Numbered from the stretch's first letter, positions 1 to 12,784 are shown. The stretch is 64,000 bases of DNA from Ailanthus altissimus (GCA_946807835.1 OX327704.1:868001-932000), one strand, 5' to 3'. The notes: generated by a model from the letters alone, not told the origin. Made by a program: numbers and translations.

Positions 1-905
1 TTTTATCAAGCATTTTATGTGCTTTACAATTTGTTAACTTTCTTTTTATAATTTGTTTTACATACATTTCCTTAATTCTCACAAACTCACAATGCTAAAT
101 TGCCCATTCATTTCTCGAATACATTATAAATAGCGAACCAATTTCATATATAAAATAATAAAATTTTTGCAAATTTGTAATTTTTGCATTACAAGTTGTA
201 AATCAAATTAACTCATGATATTAATTTGGTATAAACACAAACACAAGTTATACAACAACATTGTGTCAATATTATCTAGTATCTACAATTGAATTTATTA
301 AAAAGATATAATTTTTAATTTTACAACTTAATACTATTAAATAAAATTTAAAAAATACAATAATATCATTAAAAAAATTTAATCTATCTAACCTTAAGAG
401 TTTGAAGGTTATTGTTAATTTGTTATGAAAAACAAACAATTCATTAAATCTAAATTGTTATTACTATAATTTAATTTATTATGTAAAAAATAAAAAATAA
501 AAAAAAATGAACAAATTGAGCAGTGAGTGTCAACCTTTGTCGAAGGAGCAAGGGCGGGATGCGGCAGCTGACGACAGCAGTTGATGGTGGAAACAGTTAA
601 CACGCCGGTAAGAACTGCGTAGCAATTGACGACAGTGGCAGCAGCAGCAATGACGGCAGGCGCGGCGCTGAAGAGGTGGTAGGGCAGTGGCGCGACAAGT
701 GTGTGTCTATGATTGCGTCTATAAACAACGTTTTGGCTTTGCCAATCGAGTTCATTGATCGGTTCAGTCAAAATTGAATCGATCGATTTTGGGTTTATAT
801 AACCGAACTAAGTTGAATCAAAATTTTTAATTTAGTTTGATGGGTTAACTGGTTCATCTGAACCGGTGCCCAATCTTAATAATAGTATTTGTAAACAAAA
901 AAAAG
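1..905. other. AT-rich intergenic DNA, no gene recognised
   Basis: The first 500 bases are very AT-rich with many short A/T runs and no coding-like frame. Between about 530 and 780 the base composition rises and a minus-strand open frame of 118 codons exists (415-771), but it is Ala-rich and ends in a low-complexity Phe/Asn tail. It matches no family I recognise and is probably chance. No promoter, RNA gene or repeat terminus could be supported. Confidence 0.5.
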
Positions 906-1720
906 AATATCAAACCTCGCGAAGAAGAAAAGCATATCCTTAAACAACGGAGAATTATAAGGTCTAAAAGCTTTATTCAAAATAAAGCAATCAAAGACCC
1001 GACCCCATTATTACGAAAAGCTAACAATAGTGACCCAGCAAGACATTGCCAGCGGGACTGGGGCCAAGAGAGCAAAAGGAGGATTAAAGCGACTGCTTTC
1101 GGCAGAGGATCGGTGAAGGTACGGCGAATGCAAACCGAAACATATCCAAGATCGGCACAAGCATCGCGATGGTTTCGAGGGGGCCAAGGAAACCCAACCG
1201 TAGTATGGATCGCAACAAGGTCATGCACGGGCTGAAATCGTCGGGTAGGATCATGGCAGCAAGATATGGAGCATAAAGAACAACCATCATGAATACCTCC
1301 TCAACTATCGATAACAACAACACCCACAAAAATCCATAACGCATAGCCACACAAAACTACCGGACAAGTGCTACGCAGTAACTAAGCTCGGAAAACAGCA
1401 GTTTATTGGCCGGCGATGGAGGTAGCTTCAGTGGATTTTCGAGTCGTACAGAAATACGGGGAGGCGCTCGACGGAGAAGGCCACAGGAAGATCAGCAGAT
1501 GCTAGCAAGGATCGGAGAGACGCTGCAAAGACCAACGGGTCTTGAAAGTGGCCGGAGAGAAACTGACCAATACCCAACCCCACGGCGGAAAACTGAAAAA
1601 GGAAAACAATAAACAGAATAGGAAAGAGAAAGGAGGAAGAAAGATAGATCATATCCACTGGAGAAGGGGCCGAAGCCCCCTTTCCGATGAAGATGATGGG
1701 TTTGGGCGGTGGTGGACTAA
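906..1720 (-). other. GC-rich island, possibly transposon-derived
   Basis: This block is clearly richer in G and C than its surroundings. It has short overlapping open frames on both strands (1084-1350 minus, 1406-1612 plus, 1428-1658 minus), none of which resembles a known family. Read on the minus strand it begins near 1690 with a GC-rich stem-like stretch containing GGCTTCGGCC and TCCAG, followed by a pyrimidine-rich tract ending in a TTTTTCAG acceptor-like site and then TCTCCGGCC. The insertion at 58989-60095 starts with the same order of features, so the two may belong to one class, perhaps L1-type 5' regions. The similarity is by eye and weak. A run of T at about 1721-1734 borders the block. 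No target-site duplication was found. Confidence 0.35.
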
Positions 1721-1859
1721 TTTTTTTTTTTTTTTCACTTCAAATTGGGAGTGCCTTTTTACAAACAGAAGTTTCCTTCTCTGTTTAGTGCACTTGTTAA
1801 GAATAAGCAATATGATACTATTCTTTTTCTTTACAAGAGACTATATTTAATTGGGTTGC

Positions 1860-2430
1860 TCCATGATTTTATTGGGTTTAAATATTTTGCTGATTGATTT
1901 TGCAATATGGGTAGAGTGTGTGATGGTTTTGTAGTTTTAGAGAAGAGTCTGAGGAGTTGTCTCACTTCAGATGCTGTGATTTTTACTTCTCTGATTAAAG
2001 ATTTGTGTGTGGAACGTAGAATTTTGATGGCCACCCGGTTGTTTAAGAAACTAACTTTTTTCGGTTGTAAGCTTAATGTGATTACATATAATACTTTGAT
2101 TATGTCGAACGGGTGATACAATTATAAAATTGTTGCTCTAAAGCTATTTGAGGAGATGGTTAATAGGAAAGGTGAAGCTGGTCACATTTGTAAGCCTAAT
2201 GTTGTTACTTTTAATAGTATTATCAATGGTCTTTGTAAAGATGGGTTTCTGGAAAAGGCTAAGGATCTACTTCAAGAAATGAAGGATAGAAAAATTAATC
2301 CAAATGCTGTTCCTTATAATTCACTGATTCACGGATTCTGTTAAGCTGATGATTGGAACGAGGCTAAATCTTGGTTCATTGAGATGATGGATCAGGGTGT
2401 GGAAACATTTAATGAGTTGATGCCAGTTGC
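1860..2430 (+). pseudogene. Pentatricopeptide repeat (PPR) gene fragment
   Basis: Two open stretches, 1907-2116 and 2156-2344, read as P-type PPR units. Diagnostic pieces are ITYNTLI near 2088-2108, then KPNVVTFNSIINGLCKDG and NPNAVPYNSLIHGFC, with the usual 35-residue spacing. The protein resembles Rf-like PPRs, which in intact form bind organellar RNA as tandem helical repeats. In-frame stops interrupt it after the third motif (TGA near 2114) and after HGFC (TAA at 2342-2344), although PPR-like sequence continues to about 2400. There is no initiating region with a transit peptide, and only about four or five repeats remain where functional members have ten or more. It is a truncated, non-functional relic. 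Confidence in the family is high; the exact ends are uncertain. Confidence 0.85.
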
Positions 2431-2439
2431 AGTCTTAAC

Positions 2440-2765
2440 TCAAAGGCTATGATTTGGCCCATTGCCATTTCCTGTGGGATTGTGCAAAGCATGATCAGCT
2501 CTAAGGTTATGGACATCACCGATGACCTAATCTTTTCACCTGGTGGCGCTCCTCCAAATTTGTTGAGCAAGCTGGGTTTAGATATGTTTTTGTCTTTGAT
2601 CATTTGATGAGCATAGCACGAGCTCGTTATGGAAATACTGAAATTCGTGGGAGTAGGAGTAGGAGCAGGAGCAGCCCCCTTTACAATCTACATCTGGAGG
2701 TGGCACAGCACCTGAGTGAAGCCCTGGGATTTAGGAGGAAGAGTGCGGCCACTGGATCGCTGTAA
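2440..2765 (+). pseudogene. Unassigned coding-like remnant
   Basis: Directly after the PPR relic, two overlapping plus-strand frames look protein-like. One runs through DITDDLIFSPGGAPPNLLSKLG (about 2512-2577). Another runs from FVEQAGFRYVFVFDHLMSIARARYG into an Arg/Ser-rich stretch (SRSRSRSS) and closes at a TAA near 2762. The change of frame, and stops earlier in both, suggest a decayed exon with small indels. I do not recognise the family. A chance coding-like stretch of moderate GC cannot be excluded. Confidence 0.3.
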
Positions 2766-2789
2766 CATCTGTAAATTGAATTATAGCTA

Positions 2790-3660
2790 GTTTTACAAGT
2801 ATAAATAGAGAGCTACAGAGTTTTATGAATTCAAAACAATTTTTTTTTTTTTAACTTCTTTCAAAAATAAATGTAAGTAATTAATATTTTATATAAATTT
2901 ATTAAACAATGATGTGTTTTAATCAAAATTGACCAAAAGTATTAGTGATAAACAAAAATTGACCAAGAATAGATTACTTTTAAATCAGTTAAAACGGGAA
3001 CATTTTATAATTTTATATGACATCAGACTCAAATTTTCTTTTTCAAGTTTTCGAGTCTGTAATGAGCAAGCAGCTAATGTTCCTTAAATTCACAAGAGAA
3101 AAGAAATTGTTGCCACATAATTTTGAAGTACAAAAAGTGATGATGAATGAATAACGCACACATTTCCCAATTTGATTTGTTCCATTGTTACTATTGCTCA
3201 CAGGACGAAAATTGGATTTAGATTCATTGATGCACAATTGTTTTGGCAATTATTACTGGAAAAAATGCCACTTCTCCCTGCACTATTCAATAATACCCCC
3301 AGTTTCCTTATTCAAGAGCTTAAAAAATTACCTTTCAGAGAGATTAAGGCTTTAAGCACCAAACCACAAATACAAATATTATATGAGCCTATAATCAGAA
3401 AAAGTTGAAAGAGACCCCCAAAATTTAATAATTAATAAAAACAGAAAAAGGAGTAACTACACATAACGAGAATTAGTGTCCTTAAAATTAAACAAAATTT
3501 AACCATTCATCATTGAGAGAGTTAGAAAATACCATTCATCCAACATTTTGTTAACAACATATCAAAAACTTTAATGCAAAAACTAAAAAATCCACCCCCA
3601 ATACATAAAAAGAGCTGGTAGCTACTACATATTATATGATAATCAACATTAAGTTCCCAG
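2790..3660. other. Intergenic, downstream of the NudC-like gene
   Basis: AT-rich sequence between the PPR-side relics and the end of the minus-strand NudC-like gene. Short frames such as 3172-3408 have no family resemblance. The part next to 3660 should contain the 3' untranslated region and poly(A) signals of that gene, but I could not single out a signal among many A-rich words. Confidence 0.5.
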
Positions 3661-3665
3661 CAGCC

Positions 3666-6175
3666 TTACGAGATCTTTGCCCTTGAGAAGTCCATCTCCG
3701 GATGCTGCACAAAATCAGAAATGAAAACAGAAGTTAATAAAATTTAACAGCAAGAGTTGCAGATTGTGATACTTGAAATTTTTTAAAAGTAAATTTACCT
3801 CAGCCATGAATTTCTTAAGAATCTCCTGCTTCTGCATCTCATCACTGGTTGGAAGACCCATGGACTTTTGCCTTTGATCAAACTGCAGATGAAAACAAGC
3901 ATCGTACATGAGCAGTAATTAAGTCATGCAGATTAAGGTTCCCAGTTATTATCATCAAAATAAATGAGCACAGCAGTTTAATTTAGATAACATGATTAGA
4001 AGATTTGAAAATTGAGGAGTCATCAGTGTTTTTAGGTGATAACAAAATGTCACAAGAAACAAATATTTGGGAATACAAACTGAAAAAGGGCTTGTGAGTT
4101 ACCATCATCTTTTCAACTGTTGTCCTAGTTTCAGGATCAAGGTCAGACAATTTACTGTTCTCAGGTTCAACTTTCTGAGTATCAATTTCCGGATCTCCTT
4201 TAATCAGGCATTTCCACCACTCCATTTGATTCTGCTTGGTCAAGAGGATGGAGATAGTTTTCTGGTCCTCTGCAATAAGAAGATTTCCAAGTTACATATA
4301 AGGAGCTACACAAACATCTAAAAATGGCAAAAAAGTGTGTTATCATTTTAAAGATAATGCATTACTCATTGATTTAAACAAGTGCCCCTTCACAAAAGAA
4401 CACACAAAAATAGTCCACTAAATGATGTTAGTTCAAGAAACATGAACACAGAATTCCGGCAACTAACTGAAGCTCCTTGGTTCATCAAATTCTACTTGTC
4501 ATTTGCTAAAACATTTTCCTAGTATAGTTTGATCGCTACGTTTCAATTGAAAAAATCAGAATGTGCTCAATGTATATTATCTACTGCATTGTAAAATACC
4601 TATGCTCCAATAACAATCATCAGGCTTGACAATTTGATGAAGTTCACCCTGCAAATATTTAAAAATAGATAGTTAGTAAGTGAAAACTATATGAGAGAAG
4701 TGGCAGCGAGAAAAGGAAGAAAAGGATAAACAAAAGACCATAGTATATGCTCTCAATACAGCAATAGGCTAAGAAAGTATATAAACTTACATCAATAATT
4801 GGAGGCTGACCCTTGAGTCCAACTTTCAGATGGTTCTTCTTTATCTCACATACAACAAATCTTGATTTAGTACCAGCAGGAACTGAAACACTAACAGTCA
4901 CTTCTTGTAGGGTTTGTGTCCACGAGTAATTTTCAAAATCAAGACCATTGCCTTTGTTTGGAGCTGTCCAAGATTTACAAAAGCAGAGAATGAGTGTAAA
5001 ACAAAAATAAGCTTTATAATTGCAATAACATATCCTCAGGCTTAAAAATTAAACTATATAAAGCAGGAATCCTTCAATCAAAGTTTTAAACATGGCATTG
5101 CTGGCACATACAAGCACGTCAAACACAGTCCAAGGTGGTAATTGGAGAACAATGACCTTTATACACTAAACCCTCATCAATAAATATTACAGACCGCATG
5201 TAGGTTCATCACAAGAGAAAGGTTGCAATTCCTAGGAACTGGTCAGTTTAATTGATAGAGACTCAAAACTCACAAAACCAAAATTACAAATTACAACCAA
5301 TACTACAATTAGACTCGAATTTACAAGACCAAAAGTTACAAATTACAACCAGTACTAATTGCTTCGAACCATTAATCTTATCATTTTGGGCATAATTACT
5401 AAGTTTTAATCATAAGAGGGCTGTTTATTATTAGATTCTTCCCAACAAGATTAATCTTTGAAAGATCAATGTGGTTCTCAACAATACCCAATATCATTAA
5501 CTAAAGAATTCATATTCAGCCATATACTTTTTGTGCCAGTTTCCCATGCAAGTTCCCTAAATAAAAGCCTTTTTCTCTAACTTTAAATTTTAAATCACAT
5601 GTTTATTCAATACGAAAAATAATTTTAAAAAATAATTTTTTCCTAAAAAAAACCATGACCTAACCAACCAAAACCCTAAAATAAAATTGAAAAAATAAAA
5701 ATAAAACAGAGAATACAAATGCATCTAGATTAAAATTCATATGTCTACAAGGATTGCTGTTCGAGTCGTGCATCACTTCCGGCGGCGTGACTTTCTCCAC
5801 CTTCATCGCCGGCGTGTCCTCTAATTTCTTCTCCCCCTCCTCCTTCTTCACCTCCGCCTCTTCCTTCTTCACCTTCTTAGGCTGAGGCTTGGCCTTCGCC
5901 TCCTCCTTCTTCTTAATACTCTCACTCCTCTCCTTCGCCGCCCTTAGCGCCGCCACGATATGCTTCTCCGCCGCGTCCTTGGCCAGAAAGTCACTCTCTT
6001 CCGCCACGAAATCGAACGCCTTCTCCAGAAACCCTAGCGGATTCGCCGGATCCAGCGTCGCGCTAAATGACGCCACCGGCGCTTTCGAAGAATTAGAGGA
6101 AGAGGCGGACCCCGAGGGCTTCCTCTTGACGTCTGGCTTCTTTTCCTCTTCTTGATAATCGGAGATGATCGCCAT
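3666..6175 (-). CDS. BOB1: NudC/CS-domain co-chaperone, BOBBER1-like, six exons
   Basis: Orthologue of the NudC-family small heat-shock-like co-chaperone BOBBER1, which in Arabidopsis supports protein folding, thermotolerance and meristem patterning in the cytoplasm. Exons (minus strand): 6175-5749, 4963-4791, 4648-4600, 4269-4103, 3882-3799, 3704-3666. Every intron is GT-AG, the phases are consistent, and the CDS totals 939 nt (312 codons plus stop). Residues 1-142 hold a conserved [12 protein letters not shown] helix (about 47-58) and a Lys/Glu-rich linker. The CS domain spans about 150-237, with the motifs [27 protein letters not shown] and QMEWWK. The tail carries [20 protein letters not shown] and [19 protein letters not shown] and ends [12 protein letters not shown]. 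The start ATG has a good plant context (cATGGCG). No TATA box is obvious upstream. The family assignment is firm; the exon 1 donor (CCTT/GTAGAC) is the least certain splice site. Confidence 0.94.
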
Positions 6176-6499
6176 GACTCGGTGAGTGAGTTGGCTTTGG
6201 TGTTTTTGACTCGAACTGAGCTGGGTGTGGAGTGAGTCGTTTTTCTTTTTAAATTTATTTTTTTGGTATTTATTATTTTTGTTCGCGTGTTTTTGGGTTT
6301 TGAAGAGGGGGTGGTTTATAAACGAGAAAGCAGCGTTCTTTAAAAGGTTAGAAGTTCAAGAACCGCTTGTGTCGCCTATTTGGCAGGTAAGTCCCTATGG
6401 TTTTTGGAATTTCTTTTTTTGGAAAAGTTATATATGTTATAAATTATACTTTAATATGTCAACATTGAGAGTAACAATAATCTAAACAATAAACAACTA

Positions 6500-9400
6500 G
6501 TGATTCTTTATTATTTGCATATAGCCAAGTCACCATATGAGGTGATTAAATTTTTTTTATTTGATGGAAAACACTTCAAGAGATAGTAAGATTGAGTGTT
6601 TAACACCTTGGATGTGATCAGTATGACGGAATATCTCACACAACTTTCTTTAGACATCAATGCAGAAAATTATAAGGAAAAATTTTTTAAATGGAATAAA
6701 GTATATAAGGTATATTGAAATACCATTCTCCATACTCTCTATAATGAGTTATATGTTGTTTACTCTATGTATCAAGATGCATATGAAATTTGAGTATAAT
6801 TAAAGAAGAAATATGTCATTGAAAATGTTGGTGCCTAAAAGTATGTAATTATAAATTTCTTTGACTTTAAAATGTCCAAGAAAAAAGATGTGACTTCTAA
6901 AATACAAGAGTTTTTATCTCATGATAAATGATTTAAAGAATGAGGGCATTATTTTCCATGAACCTTTTGTTGTTGGTTGCTTAATTGAAAAATTATCGAA
7001 TTCTTGGAAAGATTGTAAGAAAAGTAACAAGCACAAAAAGATACATTTAAAGTTGGGAGATTTTATTATGCATATTAGAATTGAAAAAAATAATCGCCAA
7101 CTGAAGAACAATAAGAAGGCCAAAGAAATTATTTCTAAGGCCAATTTGGTTGAGAGTAATACAAATCTAAGTGAGAAGTATTCTAAAACCACAAATAAAT
7201 CATACCTTAAGAATTCAAAGCCCTCATTAAAAAAAAAGTAATTACTTTATTTATGGTAAGGTTATCATTTTGTTTATCAATGCAAGTAAAAAAAAAGGGG
7301 GGGAAATAATAAAAATCATAAAGCCAATTTGGTTTAGAGAGGGATGATGTAGTAGTCGTTGTTGTGGTTTTCCAAGTGAACATAATTGTAAATAGCAACA
7401 GAGAGTGGGTAATAGACTCTGGAGCCATAAGACACATATGTGATGACAATAGTGTATTTTATGACTATATTCAAGCAAGAGAAGAAGCAGAACAAATTTA
7501 TCTTGGTGATTCTCATTCTGCATTTGTGGTAGGAAAATGGAAGATTCTTTTATAGCTAACTTCTGAAAAATCCCTTGTTTTGAATAATGTATTACATGTT
7601 CATAATATTAAATACAATCTCATTTATGTATTTATGCTTGATAAGGAAAATGTAACGTTGTCTTGACTAAGAGTGGGACATTTGTTAGAAAATGATATTT
7701 TTCCAACAATTTATTCAAATTCAATGTACTTTATATATCTATTAATGAAAGTACTTCTTTAGTTTACATTGTTAAGCCTTTTGATATGTGATATGATAGA
7801 CTAGGTCACTTGAATTATCTTTATCTAAGGAAAATGAAAAGAGTTGGTTTACTTCCTAGCATGAACCTAGATGGTATTCATAAATGTGATGTGTGTGTGG
7901 AGAAAAATTCATTAAAAAAGTTGTAAAGTAATAACTCTAACTGAATTACTTAGTTTAATTCATAGTGACATTAGTGATCTTAAAAATATAATGACTAAAG
8001 GAGAAAAAATATTTTACATAACCTTTGTAAATGATTTCTCAGGATTACTAAAATATATCTATTAAAAAATAAAGATGAGTCATATAATAAGTTCTTAATT
8101 TATAAATAAGAAGTTGGGAATTAACTTGGGAGGAAAATCAAAAGATAAAGAACTAATTAAGGAGAAGAATATGTGCCTAATATGTTTAGTTCATATTGTA
8201 AGGACAATGGAATTATACATAAAGCTACACATTTATATTCTCTTGAATTAATTAGGGTGGTTGAGAGAAAAAATAGAACATTGAAAGACATGATGAATTG
8301 TATATTTATAAATTCTAAAGCACTTACAAACTCGTGGAGGAAAGCAATTTTGATTACTTGTCACATAAAAAATAAATTACTACAACGCCTTAAGTAGGGC
8401 GCTCAAGCAAAACTGCTTGATTGCTACAACGCCTTAAGTAGAATCTTGAGCATCGCAGCGTTAGAGATGGACATTGTGGTGCCCTAATGGATTTTTTTTC
8501 TCTTGTTTTTGTTTAGTGTCGCGGTGCCGAGGGCTGGACATGTGACTTTTGAAAGAGCCACCAATTTTTTTTTAAAAGTTGTGTCCTTTTGAAAAGGTTT
8601 TGTATCTCTTAAGAGAGACATCTCCTATATATATATTGCAAGCAAATCTCATTTGGAAGAGAGAATAAAATTTCACTCTCTTTGATTCACAAATTTATCT
8701 ACAAATCAACTCATTCTTCAAAGTTTTTACTTGTTGTCCAAGGAAATTGCATGTAGTGTGCACTTTTGTAATTTTAATTTGTCATTGAATTCTAAAAACT
8801 ATACTACCATACAAACCATTTTGCACCTTAATTATAATTATTGTGTGGGGTAAAAATGGTTTTAAGGATAAAGCAGTTGCGCACTTTGACATCCATCAAA
8901 ATTGTATTCATGCGCCTAATTTTATCAATAATCTTAAAACTACTTCCATATAGATGCAACTAGTGATTCTTCATTATTTGCCTATAATCAAGTAGTTTTG
9001 CTTGATGATTCTTACAAATGCGTATACTTTAAAACCTTTTATACTAAGAATTATGTCATCATATATCTCTATGTAGAGACATGCTTATCTTTAGTACTAG
9101 TATGGAAGAATAAATAAGACTAAAAGATTTCTATCAACTAAGTTTGATATGAAAAATATTAGAGAAGCTGATGTTATTCTTGGGATTAAGATAATAAGAA
9201 TATCTAATGGTCTCACCTTATCCCAATAATACTATGTAGATAAGTTTTTGAAGAAGTTTGAGTATGATGTATATAAACTAATGGCAACACTTTATGATAC
9301 TAGTATTAAACTTTGTAAGAATATTGAGCATAGTAAAAATCAGAGCTGTTATACACAAATTATTGGTAGTCTCATGCATTTAATGAATAATACTAGGCCT

Positions 9401-10330
9401 GATATAGCATATGCTATAAGGAAGACTGAGTAGATATACTCAAAATTCAGAAAATGAGCATTGGAGTGCCTTATATAGAATTACAAAATATTTGATACGC
9501 ATTAAAAATTATAGACTCACATATGGTAGATCACAACCTGTGCTAGAAGGATATTGTGATGCAAATTGGATCTTTAAATCCAATAAGCTTAAGTCTACTA
9601 ATGGATTTATGTTCACATTAGGTGGAGGTGCTAATATTGAAAATCCACTAAATAGATTTGTATAACATGATCTACAATGGAATATGAGTTAATAGCTTTG
9701 GAAAAAGGCTTAACTTGTGATTGTCATTTACTATGAGTTAATAACCAAAGTTGAGTGGTTAAGAACATTCATAACTGATCTTCTCATTTACTATCACCCT
9801 TCTACATTGATTTCAATAAATTATGATTGTCTAGTTACCATTATTAGAGCAAAGAGTAAGATATATAATGAGAAAAGTATACATATTCGTCTAAAATATG
9901 GTATAATTAAGCAGTTACTAATATTTGGAGTGATAAGCCTAGATTATGTGAGGTTAGAGATGAATTTGGCCGATTCTCCAACTAAACCACTAAATAAGAT
10001 ATTAGTGGAACAGATGTCAAGGGGGATGAGACTTCTGCCTAGAGTATAAGACAAGAGCGATGGTAACCCTACTTATGTAATTGGCGATCCTGTAAAGTAG
10101 GTTTATAAAGATAAGAATAAGTCACTTATTATCTTGTTGTATTATCGATAATATATTGTGAGTCTTTCTCTAAGACCAATTAGGTTATCTATAATGAAAA
10201 ATGATGAGTTATACTTTTAATGAACTTCGTATCTCATTATTGTATGGTGGAGTGTTATCATACTGAACGCACTTTATGATAGAAACTCTTCACATGTTGT
10301 AAGTTACAATGTCTACAACTGAGAATTTTT
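6500..10330 (+). mobile_element. Decayed Ty1/copia retrotransposon
   Basis: Fragments of a copia polyprotein appear in the canonical order on the plus strand with many stops and frameshifts. Gag lies at about 6550-7245 (UBN2-type, including EKLSNSWKDCKK). The protease region at 7364-7555 has WVIDSGAIRHIC. Integrase scraps lie at 7780-8395 (GHLNYL). The second half of reverse transcriptase is at about 9010-9433 (KFDMKNIREADVILGIKI, NNTRPDIAYAI), and RNase H and the end of pol at about 9550-10050 (LADSPTKPLNK). The expected YVDD box has become YVET near 9080. No convincing LTR pair was found, so the ends are approximate. Its 3' side cuts off the WSD relic that starts at 10399. Confidence 0.85.
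8385..8950 (+). mobile_element. LTR-like insertion inside the copia relic
   Basis: Integrase similarity stops near 8395 and reverse-transcriptase similarity resumes near 9010, with non-coding sequence between. The insert opens with an 18-base word (CTACAACGCCTTAAGTAG) present twice, near 8382 and 8433. It then has a GC-rich patch, a TATA-like run (TATATATATT near 8628) and a leader-like stretch, as in an LTR promoter followed by its transcribed part. Neither matching ends nor a target duplication could be fixed, so this is a probable rather than proven solo LTR. Confidence 0.4.
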
Positions 10331-12354
10331 ATGGGTTTGGGTTATATTAAGCACCTAAATAATCATTATAGTTAAAAATTATAAAGGTGATCAAATAATG
10401 TACCTTAACGCCAAGAGTCTTGAGCACAAACTTAGCTGTTGTGAATGAGAAGATGGCTTCAAGGGAAAGCTTTTTTCCAATCTGTGGTAGCTTTAGCGCT
10501 TCGGATATAATCTAAAAGGACTATTTTGTGAAGCAATGATGAAAGGAATGAGGATATAACCGATCCAATTGCCCCATCTGGCCTTGGATCCATTAGCCAT
10601 CATATCTGCCAAAGCCTGTTATTATGTGTTCAAAGAAATGTTTAGGTTATTTTGAGAGCTAATGCAAATTAAATAGACTACAAGCATAGTTTATAGGTAA
10701 CCACATCTTTTGCTTGACATTGAAAATTCAAACTAATAAAAAAAGAGTGAAGAAATTGACCTGAATCCCCGCAGTTGGTCATAGGTTAACGAGAACGGTA
10801 ACTCTGAGGCATAAATTTGTTGAAAGAATATTGTTAGAGATGTGCTTTGCCTTTGCTTCTCCATTTTGCTTAATGTCATCTGTTCAAGTAAGAAACGTGT
10901 TAGAGATGGCAAAGTAGATTGATATATTTAATTATGATAAATAATTTTATACTTGATTAAATTTATTTCACTGTTTTGAAAAATGCATTTTAAATGTTAC
11001 ATTTTAATAGTAAAATTAATTAGAATATTTAAAAGAATATATAAAGATTAATTGAGTAATGTAACTAAACTCTAAAGACTAAACTACTAATTTCTCTTTA
11101 AATTATTCTCGTTCAATATTTCACAATAGAAGCAATGGTTATTGAGAAAATGGAGCCATTAATTGTTACTAAACTTTCTTGAAAGTTTTTTTCTCTCTCT
11201 TTATTCGAAATCCCTTTAATTTTTTTTTTCTTTTTTGAACAACCTATCTCACAAATTTTTTCCTGGCAACCCTTAAAAGTCGAACTTGAAATAGCTTAAA
11301 AAACGAACTTGAAATAATATCTTTTTACACATTTGCGTAATAACCTCTTAATTTTATTTGACAACTTAGTTTTACTCAATCGCAGTTAGTGATTCCATTG
11401 CAACATCTTAATACTAACAAGACAATGTTTCCCAAGTAATTTCTTAGTTTTTTTTAAATGGTGCATTACGGTCCAATTATGCTTGAGAAGTATAATATTA
11501 TGCTTCTTTAAACATATTATAAAAACGAGTGTTCCTAAATTCATCCATGTGAGAGAGTTTTGTATAAAATTATAAGGTGATTACATGATATCACTTGTTG
11601 ATAATAAAGAAAATCAAGAGATTTAGTTTAATTTTAATTTATTTATTTTAAAAGTTATGTTTTTTAACTTCTCAATCTATTAGGTTTATTCTCTTTTTAG
11701 GATTTTTTTATATTTTAATTTATTTTTATTAGATTTATTTTTTTATTTTAGTTTATTCCTTTTATGTTTATTTCTCTTTTAGTTTATTTTAAACTTCATA
11801 AATACTCAAACAATCATTAAAGAGAATAAAACAAGCAATGAAATATTTCCACACTCTCTAAATCTCTGTATTGTATCAGAACTTCTCCTGAATTAATTTT
11901 TTACCCCCATCAAACTGCTACGCAACCAAGCAAAACCATTACATGCTGCCAAGCAAAGGCTACTACATAGCAACTAAATAAATTCATGATCAATTATTTA
12001 TTTATTTTTTAAAATTTAAGAATTAGCCAATTTCTCAGTATCATATTCAATTCCCTCTATCAATATGTTTATTTCCTCTAGCAAACAATGCATGTGAACA
12101 GTAATCACAAACAATACTCACGAAGAATAGTTCACATGAGTAGTACTCTAAATAGTGTATAAACAATACTACAAACAGTTGTGAGCTATAAAAATAAACA
12201 GTATCATTGCTTATTCTCCATAATATACAGGAACTCAACCAACCATTTATTATCCTTAACACCAATAATTCATTTTCTTAATCTTTTCCCTCTATCTCCG
12301 TAGACTATTTCTATTTTATTATGAGATTAAACTCCTATACACTATCTCTCTTCC

Positions 12355-12610
12355 CTTCCATTCCCAAATGAGACTTTGCTTTTTTTTGTTTTGGTTTATT
12401 TAAAAGTTAACATCTGAACTTTATTTTTCTACTTTATTTTAAGGGTTAACCTCTTTCCATTCACAAATGAGATTTTTACCCTTTTACTTTATTTAATAGT
12501 TAACCTCTTTCTATTTCTAAACGATACTTTTTTTTCTACTTTAGTTAAATGTTAACCCACTTTCATTCCCAAATGGGACTTTTACTTTTTAGTTTTATTT
12601 TAAGAGTTTC
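12355..12610 (+). repeat. Imperfect tandem repeat, about 65-90 bp units
   Basis: Four degenerate units follow one another inside the small LTR element. Each contains a version of CATTCCCAAATGAGACTTTT, then a T-rich run ending in TTTATTTTAA, then GTTAACCTC. The units differ in length through changes in their T runs. Confidence 0.6.
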
Positions 12611-12784
12611 CCATTTAATTCTAAAAAAATATTATCCTTTCTATTACTTCCTTTTTCTTTTTCTAATTTCAAAATCCTTCAAGTACAACAACTTGAGCTA
12701 GTCTCTGACTTCCTTTCTTTTGGGTTACTCTTCAATAAAGAAGAATCACCAATAATATAAAATTCTTATTTATCTTTTTATAAT

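Noticed and set aside
415..771. Minus-strand frame of 118 codons
   Set aside because: Composition is Ala/Val-rich then low-complexity Phe/Asn, with no recognisable domain and no gene context.
1084..1350. Minus-strand 88-codon frame with hydrophobic start
   Set aside because: It lies in a GC-rich island with overlapping frames on both strands and shows no family similarity; more likely a by-product of GC-rich repeat sequence.
5889..6155. Plus-strand frame opposite NudC exon 1
   Set aside because: Mirror of the Lys/Glu- and Ser-rich coding exon on the other strand.
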